NCBI GenBank assembly: GCA_030432595.1
Contig: JAUIGU010000001.1
Span: 310,001-374,000 of the forward strand
DNA length: 64,000 bases
DNA from: Phycisphaerae bacterium
GTDB taxonomy: Bacteria > Planctomycetota > Phycisphaerae > Phycisphaerales > Phycisphaeraceae
Direction: 5' to 3'
A program made the position numbers and the translations under genes. Below, piece by piece: positions 52,151-61,170 of this stretch (positions are counted from its first letter, which is position 1; each line of letters starts with the position of its first letter). The notes below the pieces were generated by a model that worked only from the letters and a program-made list of their open reading frames with translations, was not told where the DNA came from and did no database searches.

Positions 52151-53088
52151 GTTGAAACGCTCGCGCCTCCGCGCGTCACGGCAGACTCGGCATCGGGCAT
52201 CGGGCCGAACACGGCACGCGACAACTCCAACACCTCGTCGTTGAACAACCCGAGATAGCGCGGGTCGTCGATCAGCTTCCGCCAGCGCTCGTCGGTGCGC
52301 ATCCGGGCGGCGTCGCCGTGGTACGCGGTGCCGTCGAAAGAGCTGCCGCCGCCGATTCCGCTGACCTGGTCGCCCCCGCGCTGCCAGTCGTCCAGGCCCA
52401 GCGTCTCGGCCAACGCCCGGCGGTACGCGTCGTCCACGCACCAGCGGTTGTAGTTAACCTTGATCAGGTCGCCGTCCGCTTCGCCAGTGTCTTCCACCCA
52501 CGCCCGGGCGTGCGCCATCCACCCGTCCACAATCCGCGTCGGAACCGCACCGTACTTGTGCAGCCGGCTGGCGAACAGGTTGAACGGATCACGCATGATC
52601 AACATGTGCTGGCAAATTTCATGACTTCCGAGCCAGCGCGACGCCTGATCGTGCAGCGTGTCCAGGTGCTCGCCGCGCAGCGGGTGATCTTCGTAACTCA
52701 CCACCGTCAACGCCTTGTGCGGGTGGGCCAAGTGCAGGTGACGGACCTTCTCGCCCTTGTCGGGGTCTTCCGGCTCGATCACCACCGAGCCGTCCGGCCC
52801 GAACGCCTCGACCTGCCCGCAACTCACCAACGGGTTGAGGTGATGCCCGGTCCGGACGCAATTCAAAAACAGCGAAGGCTTCGGCGCGTTGTGCAACACC
52901 CAGTTGATGATCGCGTGGTTGCCGCTGCGGCGCATCCCCGAGACCACGAGCAGCCGCCCCGCCACCATCCCCCGCGACGCCGCGTCGAAGCCCGCGTACA
53001 ACGCCTGGTCCCAACGCCCGGCGCGACGCCGCTTCCGGGCGCTGTGCACCGCCTTGATCACCTTCTTGTCCAGGCGTCGCAGGCTCAT
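52147..53088 (-). CDS. Sulfotransferase-like protein (5 of 5)
   Basis: 313 residues from the ATG at 53088. The PAPS-type loop is S50-GMRRSGNHA59 and the second motif is MLIMRDPFNLFASRLHK. It is more distant from the standard families than the other four, and the loop has RRSGNHA in place of (P/K)xxGTT, but both nucleotide sites are recognisable. The N-terminal 40 residues are basic. It overlaps the first GT2 gene and the Wzx gene by four bases each. Substrate is inferred from context only. Confidence 0.78.
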   Translation of the reverse strand: MSLRRLDKKVIKAVHSARKRRRAGRWDQALYAGFDAASRGMVAGRLLVVSGMRRSGNHAIINWVLHNAPKPSLFLNCVRTGHHLNPLVSCGQVEAFGPDGSVVIEPEDPDKGEKVRHLHLAHPHKALTVVSYEDHPLRGEHLDTLHDQASRWLGSHEICQHMLIMRDPFNLFASRLHKYGAVPTRIVDGWMAHARAWVEDTGEADGDLIKVNYNRWCVDDAYRRALAETLGLDDWQRGGDQVSGIGGGSSFDGTAYHGDAARMRTDERWRKLIDDPRYLGLFNDEVLELSRAVFGPMPDAESAVTRGGASVST

Positions 53089-54023
53089 GAAACCGGTCTC
53101 GCGATCGAGGGGTTGTTCGGGGTCGCCGGGGTCGCGAAAGCCTTCTCGCGGTAGCCGTGCAGCAGGCCCCGGTTGATGCTCAGCCCGTACGCGGCGCGGA
53201 AACGGCCTTGCTCGGAACCGACTAGTCGGGTCGCGGCCGATCGCAATTGACTCGTCACCCACCGGCGCCAGACCCACCACGGACATCCGAACACTCCCAC
53301 ACCGCCGGACGGCGTCAGGGACGCCCGCGACCGGCCGTTGTGGTACCCGCGTTCGATCAGCCACCGCGCGTCGGATCGTTCACGGGGAACCCAGTGCCAC
53401 ACCCGCGCCGCCGGGACGTATTCCCAGGCGAGGCCGCGTTGGAGCAGTGCGTCCTGCACGAAGTCTTCGTCGCCGACACGCACCACCTGGCCCGGGCCGA
53501 CGTGTTCCGGGAACCCGCCCGCAGCGCGGACGTCTTCGGCGTGGGCCGCCCAGTTGAAGCCCAGGAAGTGCATCGGGCGGTCCGCGCCGTACGTGCCTTC
53601 GGGCTCCCATCCGCGGGCCGAGAACGGCAGGTACTTGATCAGGTACGACGGCGGCGGCGTCTCGTAATCCACCGCACAAGGCCCGCCGTAGTACGCCCGC
53701 GGTTGCGCTGCGGCGGCTTGCGTGTAAGCCGTTAGCGTTTCGGGTGCCAGGCGCACGTCGTCGTCGAGGAACACGACCAGCCCCGGGTCCAACGTCGCCA
53801 GCCCCGCGTTGAGTGCGCCGCACTTGCCCGGTTCTTCCCGGAACATGTAGCGGGCCCGAAGCGACGGCGATGCATTGGCGACCGCTTCTTCCACGCCGCG
53901 TCGACCGCCGTTTTCCACCACGATGACTTCCCGGAACGTGTCGGGCAAAGCGCAGCTCGCCAGCGAATCCAGCGTGCGGGTCAGCAGCTCTGGGCGCGCG
54001 GCGGTGGCGATCAGCACATACAT
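53085..54023 (-). CDS. Glycosyltransferase family 2, first gene of the 14-gene run
   Basis: 312 residues. MYVLIATAARPELLTRTLDSL and VVFLDDDVRLAPETL give the GT2 nucleotide-sugar and metal sites, and HFLGFNWAAHAEDVRAAGGF is the acceptor region. Its stop overlaps the start of the sulfotransferase by four bases. Its start is 63 bases downstream of the giant LEPR protein, so the operon promoter could be in this gap or farther upstream. Donor unknown. Confidence 0.86.
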   Translation of the reverse strand: MYVLIATAARPELLTRTLDSLASCALPDTFREVIVVENGGRRGVEEAVANASPSLRARYMFREEPGKCGALNAGLATLDPGLVVFLDDDVRLAPETLTAYTQAAAAQPRAYYGGPCAVDYETPPPSYLIKYLPFSARGWEPEGTYGADRPMHFLGFNWAAHAEDVRAAGGFPEHVGPGQVVRVGDEDFVQDALLQRGLAWEYVPAARVWHWVPRERSDARWLIERGYHNGRSRASLTPSGGVGVFGCPWWVWRRWVTSQLRSAATRLVGSEQGRFRAAYGLSINRGLLHGYREKAFATPATPNNPSIARPVS

Positions 54024-54086
54024 CGAGAAAACCCGTGTTTAACGCGCGACGGTCCGGTACCACTCAATGCATTCATCCTGCGTCAC

Positions 54087-57000
54087 TCACGGCTCGCCGC
54101 CGGGCAGCCGTGAGAACTGCGCCGAACGGACGAGGTTCAGGTCGTCGTTGCTGATCGACCCGTCGCCGTTGAGGTCGGCCCAGACGCTGAAGCCAGCGTC
54201 GTTGAACGTCTCACCCAGCCGGTCCCGGACGTAGATCAGGTCGTTGCCCAGCACGATCGGGCTCGCGGAGTTCACCGTGTCGCCGGGCAGCACGTTCAGC
54301 CGCATGCTCAGGCTTCCGCCGGTGGTGCCGTTACCGCTGGCCGTGCTGACGCCGTCTGTCCATTCGCCGTCGAGCGCGTTGCCCGCCAGGTCGGTGACCG
54401 TGTCGGCCAGGTCGAGCCGCAGTTTGTCGACCCCGATCGGGGCGTCGAGGGTCCACATCGCCGTCCGCGTAGGGGAGTCGTAGCTGAAGGCGCTGAATGT
54501 GTAGCTGGCGTTGACCCCGCTGATCACCAGGTCGTTCTGGCCGACCGTCACGTCCTCGTCGAACACGATCGAGACGCGGTCGAGGTTCGCCCAGGGCAAG
54601 GCCAACAACTGATCGACGCCGTTTGAGGCCAGGTACCCCTGGCCCGTCGCCGGGTCGATGGTGTTGAGGAAGTCCGGCGACCACAACGAACCCGAGACAT
54701 ACACGCCGGTGACGGTCGGTGCGACGCCGTCCGCGCCGCCGGTCACGGTCACCAAGTGGTCCTCGACCTCGCCGCCGACCACCAGGCCGGTCGGGCCGAC
54801 GCCCGCCGCCTCGTTGGACAGCCGCAGCCGCAGCACGGTCGATCCGTCGAGCGCGGAAACCGGCACGGTCACCGGCAGAGTGTTCAACCCGCCGGTCACG
54901 AACACCGCGTCCAAAACGTGCTCGTCGGCGTCGAGGAAGTCGCCGTCCTGATTCAGGTCCAGCCACGCATCGAGGAACCCCGAGCCCGTGACGGTGACGT
55001 CGATCTGGCTCGCGCCGCCGGCCACGAGCGTCGCGCCCGCAAGGCCGTCTTCGTCATCGCCCGCATCGAGGTCGTCGCCGTCAGCACCCGCCGTCGGCAA
55101 GCCGTCGGCTTCGGTATCCACCGACGGCCCGAGCGCGGGCGACGCCGGTTCGCTGGCGGCGCCGCTGGGCCGCAAGTGCCGGGCGCCGTCGTCGGCCAGC
55201 AGCGTGCCGTAGGTCGCCGCCGCGTCGCCGAAGTCGTAGTCCGGCGTATCGTCGTATTTGATCACGATCACGTCGGTCGGGGCACCGGTGACGCCGCCCT
55301 CATTGACCACCGCCGTAAACATGTTGAACCCGGCGATGTCCAGCGGGCTCGTGTCCGTCAACGTAATCGCAAAATCCACGAACCCGCCGGCACCGATCAC
55401 GTCGGTCCATTCGTCGATCGCCACGATCGAGTTGGACTCCAGCAGGTCGATGTCGAAGCCGCCGTTGGGCACGTCCTCCAGGAACAGCCCGGCTTCGAGC
55501 CGCAACAGCGAGACCGTCTCCCCAACCTGACCGAAGACGCGGATGGTCTGGTTCGGGTCGCCCACGACCGTGCCCGAACGCCCGGGCGACAGCGCTTCGA
55601 GGATCAGGCCGACCGCCTCGATGCCCGTGGGCGCGGCGGGGACGTCCGCGTTGATCGTGGCCTGGGACGCGTGTTGCGTGCCCGGCACCGGGTAGGTGTA
55701 CGAGGTGAGGATCGACCCGTCGCTGAACTCGATCGTGACGGTCGCACCCGAGAGCTCGGTCCCGCTCACGCTCGCGGCGTGTTCGGGGCCGGGCGGTTCC
55801 GAGCCCTTCACGCTGGTCGGATCGACGTCCAGGCCGAAGAGGAACGACTCGCCGGGGTTGAAGTCGGTGAAGTCGATCTCGACCGCGTCGTAGCCGCCGT
55901 CGTGCGGAGACAGCAACGTATGGCCCGCGAAACCGGTCTCGACGCTGCCGCCGCCGGACACGAGGTCGCGGCCGTCGGTGTCGCCGGCCAGGCCGTCGGG
56001 GTCGAACACGGAGTCAGTCAGGATTGCGGTCGACAGGTCAATGGTCACCCGCGTGATGTTGCTGCCGTCCGTCGAGTCGTTGAACAGGCGGAACGACTGG
56101 GTGCCGAAGGTGCTCGCCCGCTTGATGTTGGTCGTCCCGGGCTGAATGACCAGACGCCCGGCCGTGTTGGGCACTGCGCCCAGGCCCGCCAGCGAGATCG
56201 AGACGCTGCCGCCGATGCCGGTGTGCGTGATCGCCAGGTCGCCGGTGAAGCTCGCCTCGGTCAGCGGGTTGAACTGCACATCGACGGTGACCGACTGCCC
56301 GGGCGCGAGCACAATCGGCGTGGCGCTGGGCAGGATCAGCGTGAAGGCGTCGGTGTCGCCGGTCAACTGGATCGGGTCCAGCGTGATGTCCGGGTCGGTG
56401 CCGTCGCCGAGGTTGGTCAGCACAACCGACCGGACCGTCGTCTGCGCCGGCGCGACCGTGCCGAAGTCCAGCGACGCCACATCGACGCCGAGCTGGTTCG
56501 CCTGGTCGGCATCGACCTCGATGAAGTCCCACGTCGCGTCGAACGGCGTGCCGCTGGCCGACGCACGGATGCCCGCCGCCAACGCCGCCGACCCATCGAC
56601 CCAACTCATGGGCACCGACACGCTCGCGGGCAGGTCGACCCGCGTCTCCAGCGAGCCGTTCCGCGAAACCACGTACGCCGCGCTCACCGTCTCGGCCACC
56701 GGGTCCACCGTCAGGATCAGATCGACGTAGTCGATATCGACCATGTTCAGCGGCTGCGTCTGCGACGAGATCACCACGTCGCCGAACTCATCGCCGAACT
56801 GCACCTGGCCCCCGGCGTCGCCGCTGAGCACGAGCTGCACGAAGTTGGACTGCGTGCCGTCGCCGACGTAAAGCCCCATCTCCTGCCCAGGCAGCGGGTT
56901 GTCGAAGAACGGCGTGATCAGCCGCGTGGTGACCGTGAACGTGTCGTTGATCAGCGTCGGGTTGACGCCGAACTGGAACGCGTTGAGCTGCGTGTTGGCG

Positions 57001-60000
57001 GACCCCACCGCCGTGCCGGCGTCGATGTTGCCGATGGTCAATACCTGGCCTGCCCCGCCGGTGGAACTCGACTGGTCGAGTTGCAACAGCTCCTGCCACG
57101 TGTTTGTGTCGTCGAGCATCAGCCCGGTGAACCCGAGCTGGAAGAAGCCGTTGTCGGCGTTGGTGAAGTCGTAACGCACGACGCCGGTGTTGAGCCCGTT
57201 CGTGTCGTCGATGGCGAACGCGTCGTCGACGTCGAAGACCGTGTCGTTGTCGTCGTCGTCGTCGAGCAGGTCGGAGAGGAAGTCGCCATCGTTGTCCGAG
57301 GGGATGCTGCCGGCGTTGTTGGGGTCGGTGCCGTTGGCGTTTTCGTCGTCGTTGGAGTAGCCGTCGCCGTCGAGGTCGTTGGGGTCGCCGGTCCCGCCGC
57401 CGCCGTCGAAGTCGGCGGGCTCGAACACGACGATCTGGTTGGTCGCCCAGTCGCCGGTCCAGACGGTGCCGGGGAACGGACCGTCGTCGCCCAGCGCGGT
57501 CACGTCCAGCGGCGCAGCGCCCACCGACGTGAACAGCGGCTGCTTGAGCAGGACGTTCTGCCCCGACGGGTCGAGGCGGAGGCGCCAGATCGTGTTGCCG
57601 CCGAAGAACGACGCCGCCAACAGGTCGCCCTGCATCGCCGACCCGAAGTTCGTGGCCGTGTACTCGACCAGGCCGTTGGTCGAGGTGTCGAAGGTGACCA
57701 GCGCCCCCTCGCCGACGGTCTGCGGGACGGTGAAGTAGGCCTCGGCCGGGTTTTCCGGCACGTCGATCGTCGGGGACTGCGGGTTGGTCGGGTTGAAGGT
57801 GATGTTATGCGTCGCGCGGACGGGGTTGGGCGAGCCGCCGTAGAAGCCGGGGTTGGGGATCACCTGAAGGTTGTCTTCGGTGGCGATGCCGCCGCCATCA
57901 ACGGGCGCGTTGGTCGGGAAGTCGTCGGACGGGTCGCCCGGCGTGCCGTTGTCGTCGATGACCGGCGCGCCGCCCCAGCCGCCGTTGGCGCCGTTGTCGA
58001 TGGTGTAGAAGTTGCCGTTGCTGTGGATGACCAGGTCGTAGGGGTTGCGCCAGCCGGGCGAGTAGACCTGGACCGGGCCGTTGAGCTCGAGCTTCGCCTG
58101 GTTCTTGCCGTTGTTGCCGCCGAAGACGTCCTGGATGCCGGCCGTGAGGTCGACGTCGGATCCGAAGCCGTCAAAGTCGCGGTCCTCGTCGTCGAGCGTG
58201 GGCAGGTCGTATTTGAAGAAGTTGTCGTCGAAAGTGTCGCCGTCGACGTCCGGGTTCACGGGGTCCAACTGCGTGGGCAGCGCGTCGAGGGCGTCGAGGT
58301 CGAACGAGAGAATCGCCGCGGAGTAGGCATATTCCGACAGGTAGCCGAAGTTGCTGGAAGGCGCGCCTGCGTTGGTGTTGCCGCCGTACGCGAGGTACAG
58401 CGTGTTGGTGTTGGCGTCGTACTCCATGCCGTTGCCGCCGTGCAACTCTTCGGAGCGCGGCAGGCCACGGACCAGATCAACCTTCTCCCAAGCCGCGCCG
58501 GTCCAGGTCAACCGTGAGAGGATGCCGGAGTTGGTATCGACGTTGGCGTTGCCGCCCGAGCCGCCGCGCGGGTCGCTGCTGATGGTGTAGATGACCGGGT
58601 TGACCGACGTGCCGGCGACGTAGATGCCGGTCATCAGCCGCCCCTCCACCGGGTCGGGCACGCCGACGTCGTTGTGGTTGGGGATGTTGTAGACCAGGTC
58701 GATGGTCTCGGCGGCCGTCACCGCGTAGTCGTTCGCGGCGTTGCGCGTGATGGTGTACACATTGATCGTGCCGTCCTGGTGCCCGACGTAGAGCCGGCCG
58801 TCCGGCCCGAACTGCAGCGACGTCGGGTTTGACGTGTTGTTCACGTTGGCGAGCGTGCTCTTCCCGAAGCCGATGGGCGCGGCGTCGGTGGCGACGGCGT
58901 CGAGGCTGAGCACCAGCGTCCGCACCTGCGGGTCGCCGTCGACCGTGTACTCGACCGTCAGCGTCGCGGCGTTGGTGGTCGTCGCGGCCGGCGCATACGC
59001 CACGTCGATGTCGAACGACTGCCCGGGCTGGAGCACGACCGGGGTCAGGTCGTCGAAGTTGTCGGTGAACTCGGTGTCGCCGGTGATGGTGGTCGACTGG
59101 ATCGTGATCGCGGCGTCGCCGGTGGTCCCCAGGTGCGTGACGCTCGCCGTCTTGATCGAGGGCCCGGGCAGCTGCACCGTGCCGAAGTTGATGCCGTCGA
59201 CAAACAGCCCCTCGACCTCCGTGCCCAGCGCGACGGTGGGCTCGACCTGGATGATCTCGAAGCCGGAGATCAGCGGGTCGCCCGAGTTGCCGTGGAAGAA
59301 GTCGATGTCCAGGTTGCCGTCGGCGTCGACGATGAACGAACGCATCGTCCCCGTGTAGCCGCCGACCTCGCTGAAGATGTCGAAGTCCTGCAGCGCGACC
59401 GCGTTCTCGATGAACACGTCGAACACGTCCGCCCCGCCGAAGTTCTCTGGCTCGAAGATCGCCGCGAAATACAGCCGCACCTCGTACATCCCCGGCGTCA
59501 CCGCAAAGTCCCACTGCATCTCCTCAAGCTGCTGCGGGTCGTCGCGGTAGCTCTTGAAGATCTGCTCGGGCGTGCCGATCGGCACGGTGGCGTCGAACAC
59601 CACCGGCGTGGGCGAGCTGTAGGTGCTGCTGCCCGACGCCTCGCGGTTCGTGTACGGCAACGCCGGCTTGTCGTCCTCCCACTCGGGGTTGCCCGAGACC
59701 CCATTGCCGCCCGCGTTCACCCGGTACACGATCAGGCTCGGGTCCGGCGCCTCCGCCACCTCCAGGTCGAACATCGTCGTCGCACTCAGCAGTTCCGGCG
59801 TCCCGACCTCGGTCACCGTGACTTCGATGCCGGTGAACACCGCCGCGTCCCCGAGCTGCGGCTGCAACTCCACCGTACCGGTTCCGTCGCCGTTATCCAC
59901 CACCGAAATGAACGCCGGCAACGCCGCGCCGCCCGACAGCGTCGCCGACAACGCCAGCGTGTGCCCGTCCACGTCCTGCGCCTGGATCGGGATCGACAGC

Positions 60001-60983
60001 GTGTCGCCTTCGAGCAACGCCTGATTGGCGATCGCGTCGATCGTCGGCGCGGTGTTGATGATCTCGGTCACGGCCTCGCCCGCAAAGGCCAGCGCCAGCG
60101 GCGTGTTCACGCCCGAGTGCGCCAGCTCCACCGTCGCGCTATCGAGGCCCTCCGCCGCGGGGTCGTACGTCGCGTTGACCACCAGCGTGTCGCCTGGCTG
60201 GAGAACCTGCCCGCTCACGTCGTCGAGGGTGAAGTCCGTGAAGTCCCCCGCCGTCACCGTCGCAGTGCCCAGCGTGATCGCCGGATCGCCGGTGGTGCCG
60301 AGGTTCTTGAGCGTGACGGCGAGGTTGCCCGGCGTGCCGATCTCGGTCAGCCCGAAGTCCAGCGCCGTCACGTCCGCGCCCAGCGTGTCCGGCTGGATCA
60401 CGCTGAGGATCTCGATGCCGTTGATGTACGGGTTCTCGACCAGCCGGTCGAAGTCGATGTCGAGGTTCGCGTCGCTCTGCACCGTGAACGAGCGCATGAT
60501 CCCGGTCAGGATCCCGCCCGACTCCGCGAACACGTCGAAGTCGTCCAGGACCAGTTGCCCCTCGATCGACACGTCGAACACGGTCTGCCCCGCGGCCGTC
60601 ACGTCGTCGTCCAGCTCCGCGAAGTACAGCCGAACTTCGTACAGGTCCGGCGCGACCGGGAAGTCCCACTGCATCTCGTCGAGCTGGCCCGGGTCGTAGC
60701 GGAACCGCTGGAAGATGTCCGTCGGCGTCCCGACGGGCACGGAGCCATCGAGCGTCACCGGCGTGGGGTTGCCGAACGTCGCGCTGCCCGAGGTCGGCTG
60801 GTTCACGTAGCTGATCGCCGGCTTGTCGTCCTCCCAAACGGGCGTGCCCGCGACCTCGTCGCCGCCCGCGTTCACGCGGTACACAACGTCGCCGCTGAGC
60901 AAAACGCGCGGCTCCAGCGGCTCGAAGAACGAAACCGGGCCGGCGTCATCATGGGGGTCACGGGGGGTGGTCATCTCAGACAA
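54087..60983 (-). CDS. Giant exported multidomain protein with planctomycete LEPR motif
   Basis: 2298 residues. L23-EPRVLLSGD32 is the planctomycete-type N-terminal export motif. Then follow, in order: malectin-like domain (about 34-195), choice-of-anchor-D-like repeat, cadherin/Ig-like part, second malectin-like domain (about 415-580), another anchor-D-like repeat, a propeller resembling sugar/sorbosone dehydrogenases (about 705-1190), a TSP3-like Ca-binding stretch rich in D-x-D-x-D (about 1195-1270), a lectin-like domain, anchor-D-like repeats, a GEVED domain (GGEVEDHLV, about 2100) and a C-terminal dockerin-like region (ADLNGDGSISNDDLNLV, 2269-2285). It is probably a surface carbohydrate-binding protein. 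It lies 63 bases upstream of the sulfated-polysaccharide run. Confidence 0.88.
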   Translation of the reverse strand: MSEMTTPRDPHDDAGPVSFFEPLEPRVLLSGDVVYRVNAGGDEVAGTPVWEDDKPAISYVNQPTSGSATFGNPTPVTLDGSVPVGTPTDIFQRFRYDPGQLDEMQWDFPVAPDLYEVRLYFAELDDDVTAAGQTVFDVSIEGQLVLDDFDVFAESGGILTGIMRSFTVQSDANLDIDFDRLVENPYINGIEILSVIQPDTLGADVTALDFGLTEIGTPGNLAVTLKNLGTTGDPAITLGTATVTAGDFTDFTLDDVSGQVLQPGDTLVVNATYDPAAEGLDSATVELAHSGVNTPLALAFAGEAVTEIINTAPTIDAIANQALLEGDTLSIPIQAQDVDGHTLALSATLSGGAALPAFISVVDNGDGTGTVELQPQLGDAAVFTGIEVTVTEVGTPELLSATTMFDLEVAEAPDPSLIVYRVNAGGNGVSGNPEWEDDKPALPYTNREASGSSTYSSPTPVVFDATVPIGTPEQIFKSYRDDPQQLEEMQWDFAVTPGMYEVRLYFAAIFEPENFGGADVFDVFIENAVALQDFDIFSEVGGYTGTMRSFIVDADGNLDIDFFHGNSGDPLISGFEIIQVEPTVALGTEVEGLFVDGINFGTVQLPGPSIKTASVTHLGTTGDAAITIQSTTITGDTEFTDNFDDLTPVVLQPGQSFDIDVAYAPAATTTNAATLTVEYTVDGDPQVRTLVLSLDAVATDAAPIGFGKSTLANVNNTSNPTSLQFGPDGRLYVGHQDGTINVYTITRNAANDYAVTAAETIDLVYNIPNHNDVGVPDPVEGRLMTGIYVAGTSVNPVIYTISSDPRGGSGGNANVDTNSGILSRLTWTGAAWEKVDLVRGLPRSEELHGGNGMEYDANTNTLYLAYGGNTNAGAPSSNFGYLSEYAYSAAILSFDLDALDALPTQLDPVNPDVDGDTFDDNFFKYDLPTLDDEDRDFDGFGSDVDLTAGIQDVFGGNNGKNQAKLELNGPVQVYSPGWRNPYDLVIHSNGNFYTIDNGANGGWGGAPVIDDNGTPGDPSDDFPTNAPVDGGGIATEDNLQVIPNPGFYGGSPNPVRATHNITFNPTNPQSPTIDVPENPAEAYFTVPQTVGEGALVTFDTSTNGLVEYTATNFGSAMQGDLLAASFFGGNTIWRLRLDPSGQNVLLKQPLFTSVGAAPLDVTALGDDGPFPGTVWTGDWATNQIVVFEPADFDGGGGTGDPNDLDGDGYSNDDENANGTDPNNAGSIPSDNDGDFLSDLLDDDDDNDTVFDVDDAFAIDDTNGLNTGVVRYDFTNADNGFFQLGFTGLMLDDTNTWQELLQLDQSSSTGGAGQVLTIGNIDAGTAVGSANTQLNAFQFGVNPTLINDTFTVTTRLITPFFDNPLPGQEMGLYVGDGTQSNFVQLVLSGDAGGQVQFGDEFGDVVISSQTQPLNMVDIDYVDLILTVDPVAETVSAAYVVSRNGSLETRVDLPASVSVPMSWVDGSAALAAGIRASASGTPFDATWDFIEVDADQANQLGVDVASLDFGTVAPAQTTVRSVVLTNLGDGTDPDITLDPIQLTGDTDAFTLILPSATPIVLAPGQSVTVDVQFNPLTEASFTGDLAITHTGIGGSVSISLAGLGAVPNTAGRLVIQPGTTNIKRASTFGTQSFRLFNDSTDGSNITRVTIDLSTAILTDSVFDPDGLAGDTDGRDLVSGGGSVETGFAGHTLLSPHDGGYDAVEIDFTDFNPGESFLFGLDVDPTSVKGSEPPGPEHAASVSGTELSGATVTIEFSDGSILTSYTYPVPGTQHASQATINADVPAAPTGIEAVGLILEALSPGRSGTVVGDPNQTIRVFGQVGETVSLLRLEAGLFLEDVPNGGFDIDLLESNSIVAIDEWTDVIGAGGFVDFAITLTDTSPLDIAGFNMFTAVVNEGGVTGAPTDVIVIKYDDTPDYDFGDAAATYGTLLADDGARHLRPSGAASEPASPALGPSVDTEADGLPTAGADGDDLDAGDDEDGLAGATLVAGGASQIDVTVTGSGFLDAWLDLNQDGDFLDADEHVLDAVFVTGGLNTLPVTVPVSALDGSTVLRLRLSNEAAGVGPTGLVVGGEVEDHLVTVTGGADGVAPTVTGVYVSGSLWSPDFLNTIDPATGQGYLASNGVDQLLALPWANLDRVSIVFDEDVTVGQNDLVISGVNASYTFSAFSYDSPTRTAMWTLDAPIGVDKLRLDLADTVTDLAGNALDGEWTDGVSTASGNGTTGGSLSMRLNVLPGDTVNSASPIVLGNDLIYVRDRLGETFNDAGFSVWADLNGDGSISNDDLNLVRSAQFSRLPGGEP

Positions 60984-61084
60984 TTCCTTTCAACTCCTGA
61001 TCACAACACCGGCCCGCACGTCGCCGTGCGCGCCGGATCGCCTAGGCCCGGGGTGGACGCGGCGAGACCAAACCAATGGAACAA

Positions 61085-61109
61085 CCGGGAGCGCGGTGAG
61101 CGCTCCCGG
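61085..61109 (-). terminator. Hairpin between the beta-helix and LEPR protein genes
   Basis: CCGGGAGCGC (61085-61094) pairs perfectly with GCGCTCCCGG (61100-61109) around a five-base loop. On the minus strand it comes 62 bases after the stop of the beta-helix gene and is followed by TTGTTCCATTGG, a weak T-rich run, so it could separate the two transcripts. Confidence 0.55.
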
Positions 61110-61170
61110 TCGAGGGAATCGGGTTGTGTTCTGCCGGGCGGGCGGGCCGCGCCGTGCAGACGGGTGGGGG

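Noticed and set aside
52151-52441. Upstream extension of the Wzx gene to 52441
   Set aside because: The added residues are Arg/Pro-rich shadow of the sulfotransferase gene. The ATG at 52150 gives the 4-base overlap seen at other junctions and a normal flippase N-terminus.
57200-57400. Repeated GTCGTCGTCGTC-type tracts as a CRISPR or satellite repeat
   Set aside because: They are Asp codons of the Ca-binding TSP3-like region, without spacers or regular repeat length. I see no CRISPR array anywhere in the window.
54756-58517. 1253-residue plus-strand open frame
   Set aside because: It is antisense to the giant LEPR protein and has the Arg/Val/Asp/Gly-rich composition of a reversed acidic repeat protein, without domains.
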